A model generated the notes under the pieces. The model did no database searches. It saw only the letters and a list, made by a program, of their open reading frames with translations, and was not told where the DNA came from. A DNA stretch of 64,000 nucleotides from Candidatus Saccharimonadota bacterium (GTDB taxonomy: Bacteria > Patescibacteriota > Saccharimonadia > Saccharimonadales > Saccharimonadaceae), in assembly GCA_905365145.1 (NCBI GenBank), contig CAJPIO010000002.1, positions 124,001-188,000 of the forward strand, written 5' to 3'. Below are positions 1 through 6,839 of the stretch, in pieces. Numbering within the stretch: the first letter of the stretch is position 1; every line of letters starts with the position of its first letter. The translations under genes were made by a program, and so were the position numbers.

Positions 1-524
1 TGAAAGCGTATTTTCACAAGCATTGGAAATTTGCGCTGCTAAGCGGCTTTCTTTTATCGATGCTAATAGAGGTGACGCAGCTAACTGGCGTGTTCGGTTT
101 ATATCCTTGCAGCTATCGGCTGTTTGATGTGAATGATTTAATAACCAATACCTTTGGCTGCTTGCTCGGATTTATGCTGACGTGGCTAATCGGCTATAAA
201 GTTCCCAGCATCAAACTCAGCGACGAAAGCTACGCCGCACCCAATCGCCGCAATAAATTCTTAGCCAGCTGCATCAACATAGCCCTTATTATCTTCGCCT
301 CAGTAGTTACCCGGTCGCTAGTTTATCCGTTTTTCATAGACACCATACAACCTGGTAGGTTCTATCTTTCAGAGCTAGGGATCTGGATTATTATTCAGTT
401 GTTTATCATACCAAGGATTGCCAAAGGTTGGACGATCGGGAGTTATCTGGTCGGCATCAAACCGAAACGCCAGCGCAAAAGCGATGAACAACAGCCAAAA
501 GACGATGCTAATCCAGAAAATTAG
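1..524 (+). CDS. VanZ-like integral membrane protein, 5' end outside the window
   Basis: The frame is already open at base 3, and the first ATG in the window (60) lies inside the conserved core, so the gene starts upstream. The visible part has a hydrophobic helix followed by RLFDVNDLITNTFGC, the acidic and Asn-rich turn typical of VanZ-like proteins. A glycine-rich helix, a charged loop and two further hydrophobic helices follow, then a basic tail. VanZ relatives lower teicoplanin binding in enterococci, but most chromosomal members have no known role. The stop overlaps the end of the convergent thioredoxin gene by 4 bases. The family call is fairly secure; the function is not. Confidence 0.75.
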   Translation, partial: KAYFHKHWKFALLSGFLLSMLIEVTQLTGVFGLYPCSYRLFDVNDLITNTFGCLLGFMLTWLIGYKVPSIKLSDESYAAPNRRNKFLASCINIALIIFASVVTRSLVYPFFIDTIQPGRFYLSELGIWIIIQLFIIPRIAKGWTIGSYLVGIKPKRQRKSDEQQPKDDANPEN

Positions 525-1117
525 CCTTTCAGCTGCCGCATAAATCCGCGCAGCTGTGACGATGCTCGCTCGATTCTCTCTGTTGTCCAGTATTTATCCG
601 GCGTGATATCATCGTCGCCAGTCGATTCCTCTTTGTAGCGGCCGATAATCTTGCCATTCTTGACAATCGAGACGTCTGGTACAAATATTCGCGGTTTACC
701 GCTGTCGTCTTTATCCAAATACGGCTCTAGTTTCTTGACCAATTTTTGGTAAACTTCGTTGTTGCTAGCGCGAGCGTCGCGAATATTCAAATAATATACT
801 TTATCAACACCTTCAGCCCGAGCTGCCCGATCAACATATTCGCTCAAATGCTGGCACCACGGACACTGCGGAAAACCCAAGAAAACCACGCCGCTGCCGT
901 GATCAAAGATATCGAGAACTTCTTTGTCGCCGGCATAAACGAAGCGATTATTCGCCGCCACTCGCGGATATTCTGACTTGAATTTGGCAGATTCGGACAC
1001 GTTAGTAGACGGAGTTTTCGGCTGCTCGGCAGCGTGCTGGTAGTTATACCACAATCCAGCCGCCGCTCCGCACAGAATAATTATTACAGAGATAATGGCA
1101 ATAGTTTTTTTGTTCAT
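521..1117 (-). CDS. Membrane-anchored thioredoxin-fold protein
   Basis: A 198-residue protein with an N-terminal membrane anchor (about residues 5-25) and an extracytoplasmic thioredoxin-like domain. The active-site pair is visible as FPQCPWCQHLSEYV (CPWC), preceded by the beta strand SGVVFLGF and followed by a cis-Pro-type segment (PDVSIVKNGKIIG). It resembles bacteriocin-transport accessory and TlpA-like proteins, which catalyse thiol-disulphide exchange on secreted substrates. A -10 element (TATAAT) lies about 40 bases upstream, with a purine-rich ribosome site (AAAGGGGG) before ATG 1117. No DsbB/VKOR partner is seen nearby. Fold confidence is high; substrates are unknown. Confidence 0.82.
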   Translation of the reverse strand: MNKKTIAIISVIIILCGAAAGLWYNYQHAAEQPKTPSTNVSESAKFKSEYPRVAANNRFVYAGDKEVLDIFDHGSGVVFLGFPQCPWCQHLSEYVDRAARAEGVDKVYYLNIRDARASNNEVYQKLVKKLEPYLDKDDSGKPRIFVPDVSIVKNGKIIGRYKEESTGDDDITPDKYWTTERIERASSQLRGFMRQLKG

Positions 1118-1259
1118 GCGCGCCCCCTTTACCTTAGCATTCAGCGTACTTTTATTATACTACAGCGCTTTTGATGACGGAGATAAAGTGAAAGATTAAT
1201 TTATTTTTCGAGTTAAACGCCGTAAAAGTATATAATGTCACATTTTTGCCTAAAATTCA

Positions 1260-1288
1260 TTGACATTTTATTCAAGTACTGATATATA
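1260..1288 (+). promoter_or_regulatory. Strong sigma70-type promoter of cassette 1
   Basis: Perfect TTGACA (1260-1265), a 17-base spacer and TATATA (1283-1288). The same promoter with the same spacing, and almost the same flanks, recurs at 3709-3737. Confidence 0.8.
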
Positions 1289-1299
1289 TATTAGCTTTT

Positions 1300-1344
1300 G
1301 CTCAAGCTACAGTCTTAGGGCAAGAGTTGCCCTTTAGCTTGAGT
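1300..1344 (+). promoter_or_regulatory. Leader hairpin of cassette 1
   Basis: Nested hairpin at the expected 5' end of the transcript. The outer stem CTCAAGCTA (1301-1309) pairs with TAGCTTGAG (1335-1343). The inner stem AGGGCAA (1317-1323) pairs with TTGCCCT (1327-1333) around a three-base loop. The equivalent hairpin of cassette 2 (3748-3796) has different bases but the same pairing layout, which argues for a selected RNA structure. Confidence 0.7.
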
Positions 1345-1370
1345 GAAAGAGATCAGAGAGGGGAATGGTC

Positions 1371-1631
1371 ATGAATACCATCCTTGCTATCGCCCTTGTC
1401 TCCCTTTACATCATCACGCCCATGATGACCGCTCTGGCGGTTGCTAAGAGGAACAATGTCGGCATGATCGCAGGGGTCGTCTCCATTGTTGTTTTCAGCG
1501 TTTCGTTCTGGATGTTCTTTGGTCCGTACGCTAACTCTAGCACAACCCTCTTCGCATTTGCTGCTATGTGGCAAGTGTTCGGTAGTGTGGGTGTAATCTG
1601 TAAGGTGGCGGATGAGCTTGACATAATCTGA
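1371..1631 (+). CDS. Small three-helix membrane protein (cassette 1)
   Basis: An 86-residue, very hydrophobic protein that I do not recognise. Predicted helices are at about residues 3-24, 31-50 and 60-77, with a short KRNN loop between the first two and an acidic C-terminus. ATG 1371 is preferred over ATG 1365 because the AGAGGGG ribosome site ends 7 bases before 1371 but only 1 base before 1365. The gene has its own strong promoter and leader hairpin, and is followed by a long 3' stem-loop. The same arrangement surrounds the small membrane protein at 3822-4040. Size and layout would suit a regulated membrane peptide (toxin, stress or bacteriocin-like), but nothing in the sequence decides this. 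Confidence 0.68.
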   Translation: MNTILAIALVSLYIITPMMTALAVAKRNNVGMIAGVVSIVVFSVSFWMFFGPYANSSTTLFAFAAMWQVFGSVGVICKVADELDII

Positions 1632-1639
1632 CACCACTC

Positions 1640-1753
1640 GCGGGCTTAACGCCCGCTGAACTACTCGCTGAACGTCTCCCCGATTGAGATATCTTTCTTG
1701 ATATTTCCCGGGTTGAGACCCGGTTCGGTTTGAGATGTTCGGCGGGCTAGTTC
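1640..1753 (+). terminator. Complex 3' stem-loop of cassette 1
   Basis: Just after the stop there is a GC hairpin (GCGGGC 1640-1645 / GCCCGC 1651-1656). A long stem follows, in which 1658-1678 pairs with 1732-1753 over 21 base pairs with one bulged base and a few G-U pairs. Inside it lies CCGGGT (1708-1713) / ACCCGG (1718-1723). There is no clear U-tract, so it may be a terminator, a stability element or a recombination site. The segment TTCGGCGGGCTA (1738-1749) is repeated exactly at 4150-4161. Confidence 0.6.
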
Positions 1754-1779
1754 ACTGGAATTATCTATTCTATTTATTT

Positions 1780-1971
1780 CTACAATATACTTTTCACTCG
1801 CTGGACAATTGATTCAACGTCCAGTCCGTGTTTTTGCCATAACTTATCCGCCGTGCCGCTTTCGCCGAATTGGTCGTTGACACCAATCCGCAGAACCTTA
1901 ACTGGCAATGTCTGGCTGAGAATTTCCACCACGGCGCTGCCAAAATCGCCGGGGTAATTACTGCGCTCATG
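1780..1971 (-). pseudogene. tkt: Transketolase C-terminal remnant
   Basis: About 63 codons remain of a protein normally near 600-660 residues. The visible part is the C-terminal domain: NYPGDFGSAVVEIL, then FGESGTADKLWQKHGLD, typical of the last domain of transketolase, which lacks the thiamine-diphosphate site. There is no start codon at the left edge of homology, and the homologous stretch begins directly at the stop codon of the upstream rpiB. An rpiB-tkt operon therefore appears to have lost about nine tenths of tkt by an internal deletion. It cannot encode an active enzyme. Confidence 0.75.
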
Positions 1972-2417
1972 ATAGTTCATCCAACTGCGTATTGCGCCGA
2001 TTAAACCGCGGAGCGTTGGCATACGGCGTGTTTAACCACGTCTCAACAATGCCTTTCCAAGCAGATTCATCATATTCCAAGATTCGCGCCGACAAACACA
2101 GCACATTCGAGTCGTTATCATTACGCGTCATCTTTGCCTCAAAAGCATCCCAAATCGCACTGGCACGGATTCCCTTGAAACGGTTAGCCGCCATATACAT
2201 GCCTTGACCGCCGTCGCAAATCAAAATTGCTCGCGGGTCTTTACTGTCATCGCCGATCACTTTCAGCACTGCTGCCTGGGCAAATTGCGGAAAATCATCG
2301 TCTGGATTCAATTCCACACCGCCGACATCTTGCACATCATAACCGTTTTCTGCCAAATATGCAAAAACTTTTTCTTTCAAAAAAGCCATAATGGTCTGAA
2401 CCGAGATAGATTTTCAT
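1967..2417 (-). pseudogene. rpiB: Ribose-5-phosphate isomerase B, frameshifted
   Basis: Start ATG 2417 opens with MKIYLGSDHYGF, the RpiB N-terminus, but after 26 residues this frame ends. The rest of RpiB (LKEKVFAYLAENGYDVQDVG, then CDGGQGMYMAANRFKGIRA, to the C-terminus) continues in another frame. The break is a run of six A/T (2379-2384); five would restore the frame. RpiB interconverts ribulose- and ribose-5-phosphate. The mutation may be real, a sequencing error, or bypassed by slippage on the run. A TATACT -10 ends 6 bases before the ATG. Together with the deleted tkt next door, it suggests loss of this branch of the pentose phosphate pathway. Confidence 0.78.
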
Positions 2418-2423
2418 GATTTC

Positions 2424-2429
2424 AGTATA
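2424..2429 (-). promoter_or_regulatory. -10 element of rpiB (leaderless spacing)
   Basis: TATACT on the minus strand ends 6 bases before ATG 2417. Confidence 0.5.
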
Positions 2430-2536
2430 AGCGGTTTCGGAGGTTTTTGAGAGGGAAAGTTGGAGATTTCTCCAGAGGTGGAGCGTAATTACTTGACAGA
2501 AAGTACGTACACTACCAAAAACCTTTGCAAACAAAA

Positions 2537-2670
2537 AGCAGGCCTCGTAGACTGTAGTTAAACCACTAATTACAGAAAGGAGGGCCTGCTATGGCCTATA
2601 CTGCAAGCCTCTGAGCGAAAAGAGAAAGGCGTTTTGCCTTTATCTTTTTTGAGGAGGCGCCGCAGTATAC
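2537..2670 (+). promoter_or_regulatory. Structured translation-control leader of the transposase
   Basis: Two consecutive hairpins. The first pairs AGCAGGCC (2537-2544) with GGCCTGCT (2583-2590) and covers the AGGAGG before an 8-codon leader ORF (MAYTASL, 2591-2614). The second pairs 2597-2604 with 2662-2669, GCCTC (2607-2611) with GAGGC (2654-2658), AAAAGA (2618-2623) with TCTTTT (2643-2648) and AAAGGC (2625-2630) with GCCTTT (2636-2641). It therefore hides GAGGAGG (2651-2657) before the transposase frame. The leader ORF covers the 5' arm, so its translation would open the hairpin. Confidence 0.5.
2591..2614 (+). CDS. Putative leader peptide MAYTASL
   Basis: A seven-residue ORF with an excellent ribosome site (AAAGGAGG) 7-8 bases upstream of its ATG. 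It lies on the 5' arm of the hairpin that sequesters the next ribosome site. It could be an attenuator peptide for the transposase, or the original transposase N-terminus now cut by a frameshift. Confidence 0.35.
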   Translation: MAYTASL

Positions 2671-2718
2671 CTTAAGTATTCTACCAATCCTAACCTGCCA
2701 AAAGCTAGAGCAATTGCT

Positions 2719-3693
2719 ATGCGGCTGCTGGTTGTAGACCAGCTGCCTGTAACGGTTGTCGCCAGAAAGTGCGGTGTACATCGCAGCACTGTTTGGCGTT
2801 GGAAACAGAAATGGAATAAGCTCAATAAGCATGTTCGCCTAGAGAATGTAAATCGTCCTTCGCGGCTAGTCTCTAGTCCAAGCGGCATTTCTAGTTTTCG
2901 GCTGGCTGCTTGCCGTTGGCTTATACCCACTGAGTCATCCCGGCCGCACATTAGTCCGGCTGCCATTCCTGAGAAGATTGTCCGGCTTGTATTGCATACG
3001 CGAGATAGACTGAAACGTTGCGCTGAGGTAGTTTGGTACCATCTGGCAAAAATTGGCGTGAAAGCAGCGGACGGTACATTGCAGCTAGTTCAAATCAGTC
3101 TCTCCAGCGTTCGCCGTATTCTCAAGCGCCACCACCGCTTAGATGGTGCCAGAAAACCCAGAGTAAAGAGAGATAACCCAAAACGGCCATTGCCAATCCG
3201 TCCTGGTCAGCTTGTCCAAACCGACACTATTCACCACGTTGATCCGTATTCTGGAAAGAGACTGTATTACTACACAGTAATCGACCTGTGGAGTCGCTTG
3301 AGCTACGCTGAAACTCATCCTGTACTGCGTCCAGGCTTAGCTGCGGCAGTTGTCCTGAGAGCGCAGGAAAAATGGCGTAGCTGTGGCTTTACAACAATCT
3401 CTTTGGTACAGTGCGACAACGGGCCGGAGTTTGGAAGATACTTTGCGCAAGAGTTAGAACGAGCTGGCATACAGCTGCGCCACAGCCGCCTCGGCAGGCC
3501 GAACGATAACGCTCACGTAGAACGGTTTAACCGTACTTTGCAAGAGGAATGTATCGGGCACTATTGGCGCAGAAGCGTACTGCTTCCGCGCCAGCGAGAG
3601 AAGCTCTCTCGCTACATTGACTTCTACAACAACAAGCGCATACACTTAGGCATACAGATGCGAACACCTGTGGAGATGTTGCAGAGGTGGTGA
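2719..3693 (+). CDS. IS481/IS3-like DDE transposase
   Basis: A 324-residue transposase. An N-terminal helix-turn-helix (VARKCGVHRSTVWRWKQKW) is followed by a linker and a retroviral-integrase-type core with the DDE triad: QTDTIHHVD, then VQCDNGPEFG, then NAHVERFNRTLQEE. The C-terminus (YNNKRIHLGIQMRTPVEMLQ) is the usual IS481/IS3 tail. The frame stays open back to 2653 and the missing residues (NLPKARAIA) look like family sequence, but no ATG, GTG or TTG lies there. The true start is therefore uncertain; ATG 2719 falls inside the first helix. It acts by cutting and rejoining its own element ends. Confidence 0.85.
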   Translation: MRLLVVDQLPVTVVARKCGVHRSTVWRWKQKWNKLNKHVRLENVNRPSRLVSSPSGISSFRLAACRWLIPTESSRPHISPAAIPEKIVRLVLHTRDRLKRCAEVVWYHLAKIGVKAADGTLQLVQISLSSVRRILKRHHRLDGARKPRVKRDNPKRPLPIRPGQLVQTDTIHHVDPYSGKRLYYYTVIDLWSRLSYAETHPVLRPGLAAAVVLRAQEKWRSCGFTTISLVQCDNGPEFGRYFAQELERAGIQLRHSRLGRPNDNAHVERFNRTLQEECIGHYWRRSVLLPRQREKLSRYIDFYNNKRIHLGIQMRTPVEMLQRW

Positions 3694-3708
3694 GGTGATA
3701 CGAATTCA

Positions 3709-3737
3709 TTGACATTTTATTCTATTAGTGATATATA
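3709..3737 (+). promoter_or_regulatory. Strong sigma70-type promoter of cassette 2
   Basis: TTGACA (3709-3714), a 17-base spacer and TATATA (3732-3737). The flanks 3703-3722 and 3729-3754 are nearly identical to 1254-1273 and 1280-1305. Confidence 0.8.
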
Positions 3738-3747
3738 TATTAGCTTT

Positions 3748-3796
3748 TGCTCAAAGTTTTCGATAAAGGGCAGAAGTCGCCCTTTAGCTTTGAGCA
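3748..3796 (+). promoter_or_regulatory. Leader hairpin of cassette 2
   Basis: The outer stem TGCTCAAAG (3748-3756) pairs with CTTTGAGCA (3788-3796). The inner stem AAAGGGC (3765-3771) pairs with GCCCTTT (3779-3785). It has the same nested design as 1300-1344, with changed but still complementary bases. Confidence 0.7.
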
Positions 3797-3821
3797 AGCT
3801 TTCTCTCGGAAGGAGAGAACA

Positions 3822-4040
3822 ATGTACAGAGAGCGCTCTATGACGACAACCATCATCATGGTTGTCGTCTGGATGGTGAACATCGCGGTCTCCGCGATCG
3901 CCATGGTCCTGCTCGCCGCTTTGCTTCGCGGGACAGGCGCGGCATGGATGCCCGAAATCACCTTCTGGCAGGCCGTCCTGATTCGCTTGATCTTCAAGTC
4001 CCTACTTTGGGACGCGCTCAAGGTGACACCCAGAGACTGA
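3822..4040 (+). CDS. Small membrane protein (cassette 2)
   Basis: A 72-residue protein with no recognisable family. One long hydrophobic segment spans about residues 8-35 and an amphipathic, partly hydrophobic segment about 47-64, ending in charged KVTPRD. ATG 3822 is chosen because GGAAGGAGAG lies directly upstream; an earlier in-frame codon would place the leader hairpin inside the gene. It is not clearly homologous in sequence to the 86-residue protein of cassette 1, yet shares its promoter, leader hairpin and 3' stem-loop. The module may thus carry different membrane peptides under one regulatory frame. Confidence 0.65.
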   Translation: MYRERSMTTTIIMVVVWMVNIAVSAIAMVLLAALLRGTGAAWMPEITFWQAVLIRLIFKSLLWDALKVTPRD

Positions 4041-4050
4041 AGACTCACAA

Positions 4051-4165
4051 GGGCTCTGCCCGCCGAAAATAGCTCGCCGAATGCGTTCAATCTGATTGAG
4101 ACAGTTACTTGTTTCTCGGATTGAAAGATCCGCATTCAGCTTGAGCTCGTTCGGCGGGCTATTTT
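4051..4165 (+). terminator. Complex 3' stem-loop of cassette 2
   Basis: A GC mini-hairpin (GGGC 4051-4054 / GCCC 4058-4061) is followed by a 16-bp stem in which AAAATAGCTCGCCGAA (4066-4081) pairs with TTCGGCGGGCTATTTT (4150-4165). TGCG/CGCA extends it, with a small bulged hairpin (AGCTTGAGCT). The order of parts matches 1640-1753. In the outward direction it ends in TTTTCATT, so it could also terminate transcription. Confidence 0.6.
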
Positions 4166-4178
4166 CATTGATATTATA

Positions 4179-5297
4179 TTATTCCCACCTAAACAACTTA
4201 ATCGCGGCGATGTAGATAACGAGAGTCCAGGCGGCGACGGCGCCGATTTGCGGCAAGACTTCGATGAGGCTAGCTTGCTCGGTCATAATCAGGCGGAAAC
4301 CATCCACAACCGGCGTCATTGGGATAAATTGCGTTACGCCACGCAACCATTCTGGAAAGAGGAATGCCGGAAAGAATGCTCCAGACAGAAACATCATTGG
4401 GAAAGAAATCAAATTAGACAGCGGAGCTGATTGATTTTCATTCTTCGCCCAACCGCCGATTAATAACCCTAAGCCCACCATCATCATCGCCGAAATCACT
4501 GACATCAATGAGAACAGTAGCCAATCGCCGCGCATATTGAAATGGAACAGCAGCATGCCGACAACAACCATCATCGTCAAGCTAAGTAGCGAGATTATGA
4601 CATAGTGAATCGCCATAGAAATAATCAGCTGCCCCGAGGTGAATGGCGCTGCACGCAGACGGCGGTACGAGCCGCGCTGCTTTTCAGCCGGCATTTGGTT
4701 CGCCAAACCAAAGATGCCCATGCTCATCAAGCTAAACGCCAGCAGCCCGGTAAAGGTATAATCAAACGACTTCAGCTGCTCGTCGCCGACAGCTTTGCCA
4801 GCGGCTTTCAGCGGCGCTTCTGGCTGACCCAGGTGCTTGTTTATTTCATTGGCAATCTGGTTCATCACCGCGGTGAGAGCGCTACCGGTTTGCTCGGAGC
4901 CTTTGGCGTACAAGACATTGATAGTGCCAGTCGGCCGAGCCTGCTCGCCCTCGCCCTTAACCTCGCCAAAATCTCTCGGCAGCTCAATAATACCGTTCAA
5001 TTCCGAACGCTTCATCTTCTCACGGGCCTCATCCATATCCTTGACGTCTTTAATTTTAAGAATCGAGTCTTTGGCATTGTCTTTGGCGCCTTTGACGAAA
5101 TTTTTAGCAAATTCCGTCTGCGAATTATTGATAATCGCCACGTCAAAGCTGGTCGATTGATTATTAAAAATCGAACCGAACACCAACAGGAAGATGAGCG
5201 GAAACAGGAAGGTAAAGAACAGCGACATTTTATCGCGGATGAAACGTTTTTGCTGAGCGCGTACTTGCCCGAATACACCAGTCCAATATTTTTTCAT
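4179..5297 (-). CDS. ABC-2 type transporter permease
   Basis: A 372-residue membrane subunit. One N-terminal helix (MSLFFTFLFPLIFLLVFGSI) is followed by a long extracytoplasmic domain of about 150 residues and five C-terminal helices with the motif-rich stretch FPMMFLSGAFFPAFLFPEWL, the hallmark of ABC-2 (YhgE/DrrB-like) permeases. It starts one base after the stop of the ATPase gene (5299-6063), so the two form a translationally linked exporter operon. Substrates of such pairs include drugs, peptides and polysaccharides; nothing here points to one. Family call is secure. Confidence 0.88.
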   Translation of the reverse strand: MKKYWTGVFGQVRAQQKRFIRDKMSLFFTFLFPLIFLLVFGSIFNNQSTSFDVAIINNSQTEFAKNFVKGAKDNAKDSILKIKDVKDMDEAREKMKRSELNGIIELPRDFGEVKGEGEQARPTGTINVLYAKGSEQTGSALTAVMNQIANEINKHLGQPEAPLKAAGKAVGDEQLKSFDYTFTGLLAFSLMSMGIFGLANQMPAEKQRGSYRRLRAAPFTSGQLIISMAIHYVIISLLSLTMMVVVGMLLFHFNMRGDWLLFSLMSVISAMMMVGLGLLIGGWAKNENQSAPLSNLISFPMMFLSGAFFPAFLFPEWLRGVTQFIPMTPVVDGFRLIMTEQASLIEVLPQIGAVAAWTLVIYIAAIKLFRWE

Positions 5298-5298
5298 A

Positions 5299-6063
5299 CT
5301 AATCCCGAATCGCCTTTCCTGTTAAGTCAATAAATACGTCCTCCAAATTGGCCTGCTCGACGACTTGCTTTTTCTTAAAGCCGCGCGCCAGTAGCTGCTG
5401 GATCAGATTATGCGGCGTATCAATGGTGATGATTTTACCATTATCCATAATCGCCAAGCGGTCGCACAACAGCTCGGCCTCGTCCATGTAGTGCGTGGTC
5501 AGCACGATAGTAATACCTTCGTCGCGAATCTCTTTGATCAAGTCCCAGAGATTGCGGCGAGCCTGCGGGTCGAGGCCGGTGGTCGGCTCATCAAGGAATA
5601 GTACCGCTGGGTTATTGACCAGCGTCGACGCGATAGCGAAGCGTTGCTTTTGCCCGCCTGAGAGCTGCTCGACATAGCTTTTGGCTTTGTCGGTCAATTG
5701 CACCTTGGCTAGCAGCGCGTCGGCGTCGACCGTTTGTCCGTACAGGCTGGCAAACATTTTCAATTGTTCGCGCAAGGTTAGCTTGTCGTAAAACATTGTC
5801 GATTGCAGCTGGATACCGATGATGTTTTTAATGCGCCTAGGCTCCCTGGCAACATTAATCCCGTCGATAGTCGCCGTACCGCCATCAATCGGCCGGAGCG
5901 CCTCCAGCATCTCCAACGTCGTCGTCTTACCAGCACCATTCGGCCCGAGGATGCCGAAAATCTCGCCTTTCTTGACCTCAAATGACACACTATCGACGAC
6001 ATTCTTATCCCCATACGTCTTGACGAGTTGGTCAACTGTTATGATTGGTTCGGGTTGAGCCAT
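5299..6063 (-). CDS. ABC transporter ATP-binding protein (DrrA-like)
   Basis: A 254-residue ATPase with all motifs: Walker A GPNGAGKTT, Q-loop near IGIQLQST, signature LSGGQKQR, Walker B VLFLDEPTTGLDP and switch His in TTHYMDEAE. It drives export through the permease encoded directly downstream. A TATAAT preceded by TGC lies near 6130 on the minus strand, followed by a 60-base leader with a small hairpin and a GAAAGGAA ribosome site. This is the first gene of the operon. Confidence 0.92.
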   Translation of the reverse strand: MAQPEPIITVDQLVKTYGDKNVVDSVSFEVKKGEIFGILGPNGAGKTTTLEMLEALRPIDGGTATIDGINVAREPRRIKNIIGIQLQSTMFYDKLTLREQLKMFASLYGQTVDADALLAKVQLTDKAKSYVEQLSGGQKQRFAIASTLVNNPAVLFLDEPTTGLDPQARRNLWDLIKEIRDEGITIVLTTHYMDEAELLCDRLAIMDNGKIITIDTPHNLIQQLLARGFKKKQVVEQANLEDVFIDLTGKAIRD

Positions 6064-6145
6064 ATAAATTCCTTTCTACTCCCTAACAGAGAAACATCGC
6101 GCACGATGATCGCCCGCTTTTGGGATTATTATAGCACAAAAAGCC

Positions 6146-6637
6146 CTATTTCATCGGTGCAGTTTTGAATAGAGTCCACGCTGCTAGCATAGAGTAATTA
6201 ACAATCTGACCGTTAGAAATCATCTGCTCAAGTTTGTTAATTTCTAACCAACTACTGGAAATAAACTCTGTTTCATCCGGTTGGAGCGAATAATTATCTC
6301 GAAAAGCGCCGCGCGCACAGACAACGTAAAGTTTGGCATTGGTACGGCGATTGTCGGCATAAAACCAGCCAATTTGCTGAAAATCTTCCGCCAAAATATT
6401 AGATTCTTCCGCCAATTCGCGCTGGGCAGCTTGCTCGGGAGTCTCGCCTTCTTCAATTTTACCGCCGGGAAATTGATACAATATATCATCAACCGGATAC
6501 GAATATTCCCGCTGAATAAGCACTTTGCTGCCGTTTTGGCAAATGATAATCACACCGCCTTTACCCTGGTATACTTGCCGCAAATATAACGACCTTTTAC
6601 CATCTGGCAACTCTACCTCGTCTTCCGCCAACATCAT
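6146..6637 (-). CDS. Nudix hydrolase (ADP-sugar pyrophosphatase-like)
   Basis: A 163-residue Nudix protein. The Nudix box reads GGKIEEGETPEQAAQRELAE followed by ES, matching GX5EX7REUXEEXGU except that the last Glu-Gly is altered to ES-N. The residues before it (ILIQREYSYPVDDILYQFPG) resemble ADP-ribose/ADP-sugar pyrophosphatases. Such enzymes split nucleoside diphosphates linked to another moiety. Two consecutive ATGs open the frame. It stands alone between divergently and convergently arranged neighbours. Confidence 0.85.
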   Translation of the reverse strand: MMLAEDEVELPDGKRSLYLRQVYQGKGGVIIICQNGSKVLIQREYSYPVDDILYQFPGGKIEEGETPEQAAQRELAEESNILAEDFQQIGWFYADNRRTNAKLYVVCARGAFRDNYSLQPDETEFISSSWLEINKLEQMISNGQIVNYSMLAAWTLFKTAPMK

Positions 6638-6803
6638 CCGCGAATGCGTAAAAATTATTTACGACGACAAACGGCACCATTTATGCGGTTTGCTGTGTTT
6701 ATTCATCTTTATGGAACTCTGTTAAATGATTTGACTTGATATTTGAAAGGTATGTTTCACACCTTATCCATTGCTTAAACATAACATTTGCCTCAATTAC
6801 ATT

Positions 6804-6833
6804 TTAACAGTCAAACAACTTTCGCGATATAAT
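6804..6833 (+). promoter_or_regulatory. Promoter of the CHAP gene, leaderless spacing
   Basis: TTAACA (6804-6809), 18-base spacer, TATAAT (6828-6833). The ATG follows after only 6 bases, so transcription would start at or next to the A of the ATG. Confidence 0.65.
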
Positions 6834-6839
6834 TATTAC

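Larger units (their letters stand above)
2530..3700 (+). mobile_element. IS481-like insertion sequence, ends not resolved
   Basis: Contains one transposase gene (2719-3693) and a 180-base structured leader. I could not find convincing terminal inverted repeats or a target duplication, so the borders are approximate. The right edge is close to the transposase stop, because the promoter repeat of cassette 2 starts at 3703. The element separates the rpiB/tkt remnants from cassette 2. Confidence 0.55.

Noticed and set aside
2461..3692. Similarity of 2461-2483 to the transposase 3' end (TGGAGAT...CAGAGGTGG), a possible remnant of a second IS copy or an IS border repeat
   Set aside because: Only about 20 bases with gaps; may be chance. 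Not enough to define a border or a remnant.
1640..4165. Integron attC sites for the twin 3' stems
   Set aside because: Fold and the one bulged base are suggestive, but the core-site sequence pattern is only partial and no integron integrase is in the window.
4605..5333. Long plus-strand open frame over the ABC permease
   Set aside because: Antisense shadow of a clear ABC-2 permease gene; no promoter, no ribosome site, no family resemblance.
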